Shown here: positions 42,640-54,341 of the stretch, one piece after another
Layout of the letters: each line of letters starts with the position of its first letter
Position numbering within the stretch: the first letter of the stretch is position 1
From: Hypericum androsaemum
Taxonomy: Eukaryota; Streptophyta; Magnoliopsida; Malpighiales; Hypericaceae
Direction of reading: 5' to 3'
DNA length: 64,000 bases
Assembly (NCBI GenBank): GCA_963995505.1
Contig: OZ023198.1
Span: 6,162,558-6,226,557 of the forward strand
Notes under the pieces: generated by a model
Told to the model about the DNA's origin: nothing
Database searches by the model: none
What the model saw: the letters and a program-made list of their open reading frames with translations, nothing else
Program-made: the position numbers and the translations under genes

Positions 42640-43506
42640 TTAGGTTCACTATAGACGAGTTGACCAATTCTCCGGTCATCCCCACTTTGGTGCCTGAAGT
42701 CCCGATACTTGCACGTGCTAACACTGAAAAGGACAAGCAAAAAGCCAACCTAATCTGTTACCTTTGCGATCTCAAGAACCAGACGATAAGCACTATGCTG
42801 CCAAAGCTTCCAACCTATGCATATTATGCTCTTGAGTACTTGACGAACCACGGGCCATCCACCGGGAATCAACTTGCTCCCATTCGTAAGCTATATGCCG
42901 ACTTTGCCCATACTATCCATTGGTAAGCCCCTTCATACTTGTTCTTTCCCAACCACCTTAGCTAAACCTTGTCCACTTCTAACACTTGTTTCCTTCAGGT
43001 ATCAAAGGGGCCAAAGGTACGTCGACTCCATTCATTGTATGGAGCAGAATGCGGAAACCCACACTAAAACCTTCACAGAGACTCAGAACAATATGGCATC
43101 AAGGGTCGCCGAGTTCAAACTGGTTAAGGTTGAGGAATTTGAAGCCGCGCGAATGGTCGCCACCCATGCTGAGACGACAAACCGAATTCGAGCTGAGATC
43201 GCTCGCCTTCAGGAGAGCTTAATCCAAGCCGATTCCGAGCACCAGAAATCACGAGAGGAACTTGCCTGCGTGAAAGAGAGGAGAATAGCCTGTCATCAAG
43301 CCAACATGGAATACGGGATGACCATCTTAAAAAGTGCCAAAGACGAGTCCAAACTTGCTGACGCACTATTAGGGCATGAAAGAAATGCATATGCCAATGA
43401 CCGAAGTTTTATCGATGCCGCTCGAGAGCTAGTGAACGAGACAATCTCCTACCTTTCCGAACCCGATGCTGGTGCCGCCCCACCGGAGGGTGACCGACGA
43501 GCATGA
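42640..43506 (+). CDS. Antisense spliced ORF inside the Tat element (coiled-coil protein)
   Basis: On the plus strand, opposite to gag-pol, an open frame runs from about 42619 to 42922 (LICYLCDLKNQTISTMLPKL). It splices cleanly (TG|gtaagc ... cttcag|G) to 42999-43506, restoring a tryptophan codon at the joint. The second exon is strongly alpha-helical and coiled-coil-like (RIRAEIARLQESLIQADSEH), with a Glu/Ala/Arg composition, and ends PPEGDRRA then TGA. No ATG is present upstream before the LTR truncation, so the 5' part is lost. Tat-branch elements are known to carry such an ORF between pol and the 3' LTR. Its function is unknown. Confidence 0.6.
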
Positions 43507-43846
43507 GCTCGACCTCCTGAAGCTCTCTGATCCCGCTGGCTTGAATAAGTTTTTGTGTTAGGGATCTTTTGGACTGTCGTATTTATTATTTACCTAGCTT
43601 TGACGTATGTACGCTCGGTCCTATTGAGACCGTATGCTAGGCTTGAGCGCGAAACATGATTTTGATGGCACTTGACGAGGTTGATGAAGTAACTTATCCT
43701 TTGTTGATCTTCTCCAATGACTATTAGCCAACCAGACATATCGTCAAGTTACATGTATGACCGGTTCCATAAAAAAACCGAAAAAACTATCGTCATAGTC
43801 TATACTGACTAAGTACGACTCTACTGCAAACCCATCACCGGCTAGG

Positions 43847-45094
43847 TTACATCTCTCGATTATAAGTTCGTGCATAATCTTCGAATAGACGATCATCCAC
43901 CCCCTCCCACATGCTAGGCTGGTACCTTTTCAGGTAAAGTCCGTTTATCGGGCGCTCATGAACTTCACTGTTGACGTCAGCAAATTGATAGGATCCATTC
44001 CATAGTACATCGTGCACCTCGAATGGTCCTTCCCAGTTTGGCGACCACTTTCCAAGCTCGGGGTCTTTGCGTCCCAGTGGAAAAATAACCTTCCACACCA
44101 GATCTTCTCTCTCAAAATGCTTTTCTCAGACCCCCTTGTTGTAGGCTTTCTCTACAATCTTCTTCTGCTGGACGATCCCGTCCAATGCCCTTAGCCTTTC
44201 TTCCGGAAGATCTTCAAGCTCAGCCAACATGGCCGAGTCATAATCAAGTCGGGAGAGGTTTACCTGCTCGGCCCTCCTCAAGGATCAGACCGTTATTTCC
44301 AATGGTATCATAGCATCGTGCCCATAAGTAAAAGCGAACGGTGTTGTTCCAGTGGCACCCTTCTTTGTAGTGCGGAATGCCCACAACGCCTCTGATAGAG
44401 CGAGATGCCACATTCTGGGTCATTCTCTCACCATCTTCTCTATGCATGCTTTCAATACCTTATTGGTAGCTTCCGCTTGACCGTTGCCTTGAGCATAATA
44501 AGGCGTCGAGTGGGTGATTCGGAAGCCCATGTCTCTAGCAAACTTTTGGATCTCATCTCTGGTGAACATAGTAGCTTGGTCGGTCGTGATCGTCTCCGGT
44601 AACCCAAACCTATGGATGATGTGTTCTTTAAAGAATTGGATCACCATCTCTTGATTCATAACCTTCATTGGGACTGCCTCCACCCACTTTGTAAAATAAT
44701 CAGTGGCTACTATGATGAAGGCGTGACCCTTGGTAGAAGCGGGATGGATCTTCCCGATAACATCAACTGCCCAACCCCGAAACGACCAAGGCTTTACTAC
44801 GGGATGAAAAGTGTCAGCCGGCGAGTGTTGAACTTGTCCATGTCTTTGGCATTCTTGACACCCCTTTGCGTAATTGATGCAGTCATTTGCCATACCCGGC
44901 CAAAAGTAGCCGTGACGATGCATCAAGCATCTCACCTTGATACCTGATTGGTGTGCTCCACATATGCCTTCATGGACCTGAGTCATGGCTAGCATAGCTT
45001 CTTGTGGACTTGGGCAAACCAAAAGTAACCCGTCGATGGTCCTTCGATAGAGGGTGTCATTGATGAGTTCGAAACAAAGAGCCCTTATCTTCAA
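43847..45094 (-). pseudogene. Tat integrase
   Basis: Sense order is right to left. 44420-45094 has the zinc-binding H-H-C-C segment (HEGICGAHQSGIK, CQECQRHG), then the core with Asp in WAVDVIG and VATDYFTKWVEA, TTDQATMF for the second acidic residue, and GNGQAEATNK for the glutamate. 43847-44098 is the C-terminal part (LGKWSPNWEGPFEVHDV). A break lies between them at about 44100-44420. Confidence 0.85.
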
Positions 45095-45369
45095 AGCCTT
45101 GTCGGAGCAAGAGCTCGGGTCCTTCCGGTAGTCGATGTATTCCTATCGCCAGTCTCGGTCGAGTTGTAACAAAGCAATCTCAACCATCGGGTTAAGCTCC
45201 TCTAATGCCGAGGTCGACCTGATCTTCACTGGTACGGAGTTGAACTTGGCAAATGTGCGAAAACCGGACCCGGTCTGTGCTTACTTGTTGGCCTCCATGT
45301 TCTTGGTGCGATCCACGAATCCAATGATCGCATCTTCGAAACTCCGTAGTAGCGATCGGGCCGCGTCAC

Positions 45370-46290
45370 AATAGGCTTGAAAGCCTTCTCGCTCTTACTT
45401 GAATTTGCCCGCCACTTGTTTGACCACCAACATTGAATCACCGAGCACCCGGACAGTTTCGGCGCCCAGGTCCTTCAAAATAAATAACCCCAGCATCAAA
45501 GCCTCGTACTCAGCTCGATTGTTGGTGCAAGGAAAATTAAGTAGGAAGGATGCCTTTGTCTTGATACCAGCCAGAGACTTGATCACGATCCCATCCCCGG
45601 CACACTTATTGGTACGGGAGCCATCAAATCAGAGCGTCCATGGTTTCTTTGTCACTAAACCGAAGTCCACCAAAGTATCAGCGGACACGTCAACACATGG
45701 GTGGTCGGTCAAGAAGTCAGCCAATGTTTGTCCCTTCACCGCTCGCTGAGGCACGAACGTTAGGTTGAATTCCACTAAGGCCAATGCCTACTTGCCAAGT
45801 CTTCCTCTCATGATGGGCCTAGCGAGTAAGTGCTTGATGACGTCGGTCTGGGCTACCACCTTTACCTCCGTGGGTAAGAGGTAGTACCTCAACTTCCTAC
45901 AAGCAAAAAAGAGACAAAGGCATAACTTTTCAATGGATGAATATCGTGTTTTCGCTCCTAAAAGAGATCGGCTCAAGTAGTAGACCGCTTGCTCCTTGCC
46001 GTCGTTATTCTTCTGAGCAAGAAGACACCCAGCTGAATCTCAAGCGGCCGATATGTACAGCAACAATGGTCGGTTCGGGGCTGGCGGAGTGACTACGGGG
46101 GGTCAGGATAAATACTCTTTGAGCTCGTTGAAGGCTTGTTGGTGCTTGTCCTCCCATTGGAATTCGCCTCCCTTTAGTTTGAGTAAGTTGGCAAACGATC
46201 GTGTCTGACCCGCCGTGTTGGATATAAACTGGCACAAGAAATTTAGTTGGCCGAGGAAGCGTTGTAACTCTTTCTTATTTCGAGGAGGTT
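45370..46290 (-). pseudogene. Tat double RNase H region
   Basis: 46005-45788 carries the end of the first, retroviral-type RNase H connection (MSRSLLGAKTRYSSIEKLCL). 45395-45586 and the flanking frames carry a second RNase H-like domain of the archaeal/plant type (CTNNRAEYEALMLGL, VRVLGDSMLVVKQV). The phrase NNRAEYEA with the following D-S is the active-site signature of that second family. Stops and frame changes occur about every 200 bp. Confidence 0.8.
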
Positions 46291-46294
46291 GGGC

Positions 46295-47452
46295 TTATTG
46301 TATCGCTTTGATCTTATTCTTGTCAATCTCGATGCCCCGCTTGTAAACAAGGAAACCCAAAAATTTCCCCGCAGAGACTCTGAATGCACACTTCAACGGG
46401 TTCATCTTGAGTTGGTATTTGCGCATCCTCTCGAATGAAGCCCGTAAGTGCTTCAAGTGTTGGGCATGATTGTGGGACTTGACCACCACATCGTCAATGT
46501 ACACCTCCATGAATTTGCCGACGAAGTCTGGAAAGATCAGGTGCATCCTATTTTGGTAGGTAACGCCGGCGTTCTTGAGTCCAAAGGGCATAACTACCCA
46601 TTCAAAAATCTTGATAGACCCTAGACATCTGAATACCGTCTTATGAACGTCCTCCTTAGCAAGATAAATTTGATTGTAACCCGAATGACCGTCCATGAAG
46701 CTCAGTACTTCATGCCTGGCTGCCGCGTCAACCAACATATCGGCGATGGGAATTTGATATTCATCTTTTGGAGTAGCAAAGTTTAAATCTCTAAAGTCAA
46801 TGCAAACCCAAATTTTTCCATTCTTCTTGACAACGGGTACAATATTGGATAGCCACTCTACATAATCGGCTTTTCGTATGAAGTCGGCTTCTAAGAGTCT
46901 ATCTACCTCTAGCTGGACTTTCTCTACTACTTTCGGCATCATCCTCCTCATCGGCTGCTGGTAAGGCCAAAAACCCGGCCTTATAGGGAGTCGATGCTCT
47001 ATGAGGGATCTATCTAGGCCTGGCATCTCGTCATAGTCCCAAGCAAAATAGTCTTGGTACTCCGTCAATAGCTCGACCAAGTCCTTCTCGAAGTCTTTGG
47101 AAAGCCGCTCACTGATGAACATGGGCCGGCCTCCTTTCTCTGATTGGAGAATTATTTCCTTTAAGGGATCCTTCACCTCCACCTTGGTATCATCGAGCTT
47201 GCTTGGTGCCGGGTGAAGATCACTCATCCTTAATAGTTCCAGGGGGTCTTGGCCGTCATCCTCGAAGACATATTCGGCCGCTTCATATTGCGACAAGGCG
47301 TAGACCTCCATCCGCCTTGCCATCTCTTCAACAGTTGGATTACTCTCAAAAGGCAAGCCTAAGCGGTTGCCCCCCGAGTGCAGCTGTAACTGGTCATTGG
47401 GTAGAAGGAACCTCCCTTTCGACCGAGCATGCGATCCCGGCAATGCGGCCAT
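46295..47452 (-). pseudogene. Tat reverse transcriptase
   Basis: The longest pol frame, 385 codons. Motifs are WVCIDFRDLNFATPKDEYQ, LSFMDGHSGYNQI and VVMPFGLKNAGVTYQNRM, followed by the catalytic box EVYIDDVVVKS with both aspartates intact. Of all the RTs in this window this is the best preserved. The linker upstream (YQDYFAWDYDEMPGLD) is typical of plant Ty3 elements. Confidence 0.9.
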
Positions 47453-48551
47453 CTTCGTTGCTCCATTCCATTGATGTTGGTATCATAGAGCAATTATAAA
47501 AGGCCGCTTCCACATTATTGGTATTCAAGGCGAAGGGATTCGTGTCGACAGCCACCAACTCTACCTTGTCATCCGGCTTCCATTGGATGAGGAACTGATG
47601 AAGGGAAGATGGGATGACTTGAGCCGAGTGAATCCAATCTCGCCCCAACAAGCAGTTATAGGAAGTCTTCGCGTCTATGACAAAGAATGCGACCTCTCTA
47701 CTCACAAAACCGACACCAACTTTGGCTGCGAGCATTCCGAGTGGACGTGTACTCTTTCCTGCAAAGTCCATCATGACCATATCAGTCGGGATCAACCGCT
47801 CCCTCTCCTTGTTCAGCTTCTAGAGTAGTGATTGGGGAATGATATTGACGGTAGCCCCATTGTCCACGAGGATCCTTCCCACCGGCTTCCCAAAGATATG
47901 AGCCGTGATGTACAACGGCTTGAGGTGCCTACACATGTTGGTGGTGGGTTTTGCACTAGTGATGCTATTGCTGAAGTCTTCATCTATGGGCACCGCCATA
48001 GACTTCTCTCCGATCTCGTACTCTCCGAGATCTCCTTCAATCGCATCCCCTTTCAGGTAACTGGGCTGATTCTCCTTTGGTTCGAACATGGCCGGGAGGG
48101 TGAAGACCATATTGACTGGTAGGTCTTGGTTTTCTTCATTAAGGTCATCCTCACTCGCGCTATCCTCCAGCTCTACCTTCTCGCCCATCTCATCTTCACG
48201 AACAAAATGCCTCATCTGCCATGCCAGGTATTCTCTCTCGTTACTAGGACTTGGCGGTTCGTCGTCCTCGCCGTCCAACATGAGATCATCACCATCCCCA
48301 ATAAGGTCATCTAAATCTAATAACTCTTCTTCGTTATGGTCGGGGAGACCGTGTAGTCTCAACTTCTCATAATTCTCGATCATAACGCAGGCTAGGTGTA
48401 CGGCCTTTTTCTCTTTGAGAGGGTTGCTGACCTTCTTGTCCTGGCTAGTGCTATCATCCCGACCTGATCCTTCATTCCGACTCGAGGTGTCGTTGAGACT
48501 CAACTTCTTGAAGGATCCAAACCTCGCCACTCCCGCAACTAGGTCAACCAT
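47394..48551 (-). pseudogene. Tat protease region
   Basis: Two frames (48551-47820, then 47795-47394) share the aspartic protease segment GRILVDNGATVNIIP. The tripeptide D-N-G is the form common in plant Tat and Athila elements. A stop at 47820-47822 directly follows it. An acidic stretch (DDLIGDGDDLMLDGEDDE) precedes the protease. Confidence 0.75.
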
Positions 48552-48581
48552 GACTTCCTTGTGTGGAGTGGTTCGCCCCTT

Positions 48582-51500
48582 TTATGAGAAGTTATCTTTG
48601 GGGCGGACCTGACATTTCATCTTCGGTACCCACACCTTATTTAGCTCCCGTTCTCCCCCGAAGTCGATGTGCCTCTTTGCCTTGATGAGTATTGCCGACA
48701 TCCTCGAACCACCAAATTCTTTCATTGGAGCTTTCCCCTTGTCGGATCTTTGTGTTGATAACTTCGTTTCATCACCAAAGTCTTTCATAGGCGTCTGGTC
48801 CTTGCCATCGACCTCTCTCATCGGTGCTTTTCCTTTGTCGGGCCTTAGGGTGTCGATCTCCATGGATCGGCTTTGTTTAGAAATTACACGGTATGGAACT
48901 TCGGGAAGAGCTAGGAGAGCTTCTTGCTCTTTGAGTCGAGCCTTGCTCTCGGCTAACATCTTTTCCAGATCTCGAGTAACTTGCTTCTCGACCTGAATCT
49001 TCTTTTCAAGGTGACGCCTTTGAGTATGAGTAAGGGGTTCAGGTGTAAGTGGTCTCGTTGCACGCCTCTTCCCTTCTAATTGGTGGAACACACCTCCCTG
49101 ATGCTCAGTGCTGTCTCGGAGATCTACTTTGATGTGAGGGTGGCGAAGCTGTCCGCCTTGCCCCCTAAGTCTTTTTTTTACGTCTCTCTGTCCGCCCTGT
49201 CCTTCGAGTCTTTCTTTTACGTCTCTCGGGCGTTCTCGCCTCTCGGGACTCTCCTTCGGGCCTCTTGGAAGTTCTTTCCCTTCGAGTGTCTCCTTGAGCT
49301 CCTACAGCAGTTGTTGCGCCCTAAGTTATCTCATGGACTCACTCGGCTACTTTCGCCTTTCGTGTTTAGGAGATCCTTGCTGTCCGTGTCTCCCGAGTCC
49401 GTTCTTTTGGGCCCGATGGTATTCTCGTCGTCCATCTCTCCCAAGTCGGTCCCTCAGGTCTCGAGAGAGTTCTCGGCTTCCATGCCCCTCGAGTTTCTCT
49501 CTCAGGTTTTGGGAATGTTCTTGACATTCATGCCCCCCGAGTTTCTCTCTCAGGTTTCGGGAAGACTCTTGACGTCCGTGCCCCCCAAGCTTCTCTCTTA
49601 GGTCTTTGAAGGGCGATCGTCGTACATGCTTGAGATCTTCCTCCTCAGTCCGGTCCCTTGCCATACTCACCATATTGATGGGTACGGTGAAGGGTGTCGA
49701 GGGTTGTTCTTTGGGGAACCTCAAACGCCCATCCTTGATTGCTTGTTGCACTTGGTTTCGAAACACCACACAATTGGCCGTGTTGTGTGACTTGCTCGCA
49801 TGCCACTTACAGTACTTCATCCCTTTCAGCTCCTTCTCATCGGGGATCTTGTGCCCGGGTGGTAACATGATCTGGCCGTTCTTAAGGAGGTTATCAAAAA
49901 TCTCTTCGGCCTTTGTGACATCGAACGAATACTCTCGGCCAACTTCGTTGAAGCCCTTGCTCTGTTGAGATGAGTTCCCAGGATGGGTGAACTCGTTTGA
50001 GACCGTCATCGTCTTGTGTACCAGGCTCTCACACTCATATGGCTTTCCCTTCTTGAACTCGGCCACCATCTCCTCCATTGTCTGTCCTTCTTCGAGACCC
50101 CATTCATCACTAAGTTGGTCAATCTCAAGCGTAGGGTCATAGCGAAGGTAGGTACCTTTTGAAGAAGAAGCCCTTGTATCCTTCTCGTAGATCAGCTGCT
50201 GTGCCATGGCGGCCTTTTGTGCCAACTCGGATAGGTCCCGGAACCTCCCAACTTTGAGTTTCTTTCGAAGGCGGAAGGTGAGCCCTTGCATGGCCAGAGC
50301 AGCTAGATCGGACTCTGACAAGTTGGTTGGACATTTGTTCTTTGCCTTCCGAAAGTGCATTATGAACTTTTCCACAGACTCGCCTTCGAGTTGTTGCATA
50401 TGTGGAAAATCTGATATGATTATTGTTGGCTCAGCTCTGTAGAACTGGTCATGAAATTTTTGTTCCATATTGGGCCAATCACCCGGCGGTAGTCCAATAT
50501 ACCAAGCGAATGCCGTCTTAGTCAAAGTCATAAGGAATTGGCGTAGAAGCCATCCCCCATGGGTTGCGGTCTCCCCACATTAAATGACGAAGCGAGCAAT
50601 GTGTTCCACCGTCGACTGGTTCTCTTCGCCCGAAAACTTGGTGCACTCCGGAACTCGATACCCCTGGGAAAAGGGTGTTGATCAAGGTTCGCTGGGTAAG
50701 GCTTGACGAACCTAAGACGAGGGGCGTTCCTTGTCTCGACTCCCATATCTCTTAGTAACTCGGCCATGTACTCTCTGTGACGATCTCTCTCCCCGTCATG
50801 CTGGACACCTTGGTTGAATCCGACTACCGGTTGCTCTTCGAGATATCATCGTGGGCTCAGGTCTTCGTGCTCCTCGGGTTGGGGCTGTCGTCGGTTTGGC
50901 CAGGCATGTGCAGCACCAAAGGCTAGTTGGCGATTGACGGGTTGCGGCATGTCTTCCTCGTCTAGCTGCACCCGTCCACGACGTCCCACCTGAGGAGTTG
51001 GAATAGGGTTGTGTTGTGCCAACTGAGGGGTTGCCACAGGGACGTGGTGTGCTGTCCGATAAGCCGAATTTTGATGTGCAACTTGAGGGACTGGTAAGGG
51101 ATGTTGATACACTTCTTGAAGAGCCTGATGGTGATACATGCTCTGAAAAGATGGCATATAGTGATGCATGCCCAGAGGAGTCAGGTTAGGGTACATGGTT
51201 TGGGGGATTGGCATATGATTAGGGCCCCTCGGGTCAACCAAAGGACCTATCCAATCGCCTCCAGACCTCGGGTCAATTGCTATACCGGGTGGGTACGATC
51301 GGTCCTGAGTAGGGGCCGACTCGTGGTAACCCGAGTGATTAACTCCTTGCGTTCCCATAACTGGGGTTACAGGGACTCCGTTTTGAAAGTTGGAGCCAAA
51401 CATTCCCGGCGCCACTTGGACAAAATTACCCTGGGGAAAGTCGAACCCATGTTGCCCGCTTTGTTGGTGAAGAGGTATAGCTGATCCGGTACCTCCGCCC

Positions 51501-52132
51501 ATCCCTTGGTATCGAACCGCCCCGCCCATCACTTGGACAAAATCTGGGTGTGCATGCTGGATGTGTTCGTTGGCACGTGCACTATCTTTGTTACACATGT
51601 ATTGAAACACACGTCTGATTGCTTCGATGTGGTCCTTCATCGTCTGATCAGAGCGGGTTATGAAGGATTCAAACTTCTCCTCCGTGATGAAAGTTTGATC
51701 AACCGACTCCTTGGAGGGGGCCGAGTTGGTGTAGTTCCTTCTGATAGTCACCTGGATAACGGGAAGGACTGGATCCTCGTGGGAGGTCTGATTGGATGGG
51801 CTCTTGCCGTTGCTTATCTGGGAGTTAGACAGGGCCGGCTCGTTGTAAGGAACCATGCTGGATGTGTTCCCCTCAACTATGTTTTGAGATGATGGTGGTG
51901 GATCTCTGATGACGACGCCGTCGGACTGATTCTCCCCAGCGGGTGGCTGAAGAGGTAGTGGTGCATCCCTGATGATGATGCCTTTGGATTGATTCCTCCC
52001 AACGGTTGGTTGAGAGGTGAGTGATGCCGCCTCCTTGGACTTGGCTTGCGAAGCAACGTTCTTTGTCATGCTGATTGAACAAGAGTAGACTGCCTTCTTA
52101 GACGCCCTCCTTAGTCCCACCGAGCGTGCCAA
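48582..52132 (-). pseudogene. Tat gag
   Basis: Frames 52132-50846, 50767-50528, 50531-49347 and 49091-48582 follow each other in sense order. The first is Gln/Pro-rich with a long low-complexity tail (HHYMPSFQSMYHHQALQEVY). The third has the retrotransposon gag core (AFAWYIGLPPGDWPNMEQKF, HMQQLEGESVEKFIMHFRKA) and the Tat-type Cys/His segment YCKWHASKSHNTANC. A tandem-repeat region follows. The fourth is Lys/Glu-rich (KKIQVEKQVTRDLEKMLAES). Confidence 0.82.
49390..49625 (-). repeat. In-frame tandem repeats in Tat gag
   Basis: Four to five copies of a unit of about 51 bp encode variants of NLREKLGGHGRQESSR (for example NLREKLGGHECQEHSQ and DLRDRLGRDGRREYHR). The unit stays in frame across the array. 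Confidence 0.8.
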
Positions 52133-52137
52133 AAATA

Positions 52138-53003
52138 TGTTGCGGGGAAAAGAGAAGAAGTAACCCGAGACAGATCTGGAGTGGTCGTCCCAATGTCGGT
52201 CTAAAGCTATGCTAGGCTACCGGCTATGCTAGGCTACAAACTAAGAAAAAATGATAAAGATAGAAGAGTAGTTTGTTGTTGTGTTTGTTAATTGATGTCC
52301 TTCTCCGGCACCCGAGCTCCCTTTATATAGCACGTCCTGACCTAGCTCCATCCTTCCCGTGCAAGAAATTCTGTCTCGAGTGAATATTTTGTTTCCAAAT
52401 CAACCCGGCTTAGAATAAGAAAATCTAAACCATCTTCCTTAAATGAACAGATCTCATCTCCGATTAGGAATATGCCGGTCGTGTCGACCAAGCAACTGTG
52501 TCCCAAAATCTTATTCGAATCTCGACAATCTCGGCTCTACTTAGGAAAATATAAGCCGTCTTGATCCTCTCGATCCTTCTACGCAAAAGCTCGTCTCAAA
52601 CTTGAAAAGCCAGGCCTTACCGCCCTCGGGCCTTAAGCAGGATATTGCTCCCACTCAAGCCCTCAAAATGGGCTCATTTCGCTCAGGCCCTAGGCGGGAT
52701 TCACCTCCCGCCTTCAACCAAGAGAAAGGCCGAGCCGGGCCTACCGCTCATGTTCCAAAGCGGATCCTACCGCCCATGCTTGCACATGAAGGGCGGTATA
52801 CTGCCGCTCCTAGGCCCTAGGCGGCCCATCTCCTTGAAGCCCTCCCGCTTGCACAAGTAAGGCAGTATACGCCTCCCGCCTTAGAGTGGACTGTGTGATC
52901 CAATGGGCCGTCCAAAGAAAATGACGAGTCAAGACCTCTCCACGCAAACTCAAAAATAACCATCTGCGTCAAAAACCCGGCATATAATTTTTGTGCTCCA
53001 ACA
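52138..53003 (-). repeat. Complete 5' LTR of the Tat element
   Basis: 866 bp, TGTTGCGGGG...GCTCCAACA. It contains a TATA-like TTTATATAG near 52322 on the plus strand and, at 52600-52850, several diverged copies of a GCCCT(A/C)GGC / GGCGG-rich phrase. It is followed by the GAACC TSD. Confidence 0.88.
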
Positions 53004-53008
53004 GAACC

Positions 53009-53290
53009 CCAACTAGCAAGTCCACCTGCTAAAGCAACCTTGCGACCAATAGACACGCCCTCTATTTTTTGGTCAGCCCCATGCTCCGCAACCTCGAACT
53101 ACTTTTCCTCTGGACCTTCTTGTCTCAAACCAATGCTACATGTCATAGCATACAAAGGGCAACCTTTTGTTCTACCAAGTAGAACCCTCGACATGCCTCG
53201 AACTCCATCATTTGGCCTTAAGTGAGATACCCGATCCGCACGTGGTGTTAACAACGGCTTCGCATTCCCCATGCAAAACCTACCCAACAA
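53009..53290 (-). mobile_element. Continuation of the interrupted Ty1-type relic
   Basis: The sequence directly right of the TSD, expected to be contiguous with 42241 before the Tat insertion. No domain is readable. The region from about 53290 to 53590 is GT-rich and I see nothing in it. Confidence 0.35.
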
Positions 53291-53599
53291 ATAAAGGGGA
53301 AGGGGGAGAGAGAGTGAGTGAGGTCGTTGGTGTTTGGAGAATTTTGGGAGGTGTTGTGGGTGAGTTTTTGGATCTGCCTCTTGGTTTTGTGTTGTGGGTT
53401 TTTGGAAATCTGGGGTTTGTAGAATTTTGGAAGGTTCATGAGTTGCTCATTAGATCATGGGAGGCAGAGAGGTTTATTTAGAATTTTTATTTAGTTTGAT
53501 TTTCTTGGTTGTGTTCTTAATTTTTGTCAGTTTGATCTAATTTTTGGGTTGGTTGTTGGTGTTCTTTTTCAAAGGTTGAAAATGGAGAAATTTTTTTTT

Positions 53600-53776
53600 G
53601 GTTAAGGATATTTTGGCCATTTCCATGACCAAAAATTAAAAAAAGAGCCGATGACATCAGCTTGGGACCCGAGAGTCTATTATCATCAAAACTTAGGGAC
53701 GGGACAATTATTTTCCAAAAGCCAGGGACCTTAGGGGGAGGGTGACGAAAGGTCAGGAACTTGAGGGTAATTTGCC
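53600..53776. mobile_element. Long-TIR family, single right end (copy 4)
   Basis: Carries the family's right arm: CTATTATCATCAAAACTTAG near 53678, then CCAGGGACCTTAGGGGGA, ending GGGTAATTTGCC at 53776. No inverted partner can be found to the left, so it is a solo or truncated end. Confidence 0.65.
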
Positions 53777-53831
53777 CTATTTTTTATGGTCTCTTACATA
53801 ATTTTGTTGAATTTGATTATTTTGTTAATAG

Positions 53832-54072
53832 GAGTGTTCTCTTTGGAGAGAGTACAGTGGCACCTCCTTCTTCTTCGCATGCTCGCGCTAACACTCCAAC
53901 TGCATTTGACGAAGATTCAGACATTGAAGAGCAACCGAAAATTCCTTTGGTCCGCCATCAGCCTCATCGGGGAGCTAAAGAGGCTGATATGCGATGTGCT
54001 ACTAAAGATTACATAAATGCGCCTGGGAAAGGGAAGCATAGGTAGGAGAAGGCTCAGAAGCAGAAGAAGAAG

Positions 54073-54102
<30 letters not shown>
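53832..54102 (+). other. Exon-like open frame ending in a GAA microsatellite
   Basis: An AG acceptor (about 53830) opens a frame reading GVLFGESTVAPPSSSHARAN... DEDSDIEEQPKIPLVRHQ. It stops at TAG (54043-54045), immediately followed by a (GAA)n tract at 54061-54102. Coding-like composition and position beside a long-TIR end suggest a host exon fragment, possibly captured, but I do not recognise the protein. Confidence 0.35.
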
Positions 54103-54103
<1 letters not shown>

Positions 54104-54341
54104 TTATACGGTAGTTCGCTTGTGTACTAGACATTATAATGGTTGATGGTCTTTGTTTTCAGATGGCAACAGTATTTTTTTTATACGTCGTCTTTAAGAA
54201 ATGAACACAAATATAATCTAAAGTAAAAAGTTCTTGCATTCGTCTCAAATAACACATGAAAATATATATTATATGTGCATACAACGAATTTTTTGGAACA
54301 TTAAAACACTATATGTAAACAATCTCAAATCACACATGTTG

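Larger units (their letters stand above)
42242..53003 (-). mobile_element. Ty3/gypsy Tat-lineage retrotransposon
   Basis: A 10.8-kb element on the minus strand flanked by GAACC at 42237-42241 and 53004-53008. The right LTR (5' LTR) is complete at 52138-53003. The left LTR (from 42242) starts with the same TGTTGCGGGG but is truncated. The primer site beside the 5' LTR reads TTTTTGGCACGCTCGGTGGG in sense, unlike the Met-tRNA site of the other elements. Sense order is gag, protease, RT, RNase H, a second RNase H-like domain, integrase, then an opposite-strand ORF before the 3' LTR. The second RNase H and the antisense ORF are typical of the Tat (Ogre/Retand/Grande) branch. Many stops and frame breaks show it is inactive. 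Confidence 0.9.
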
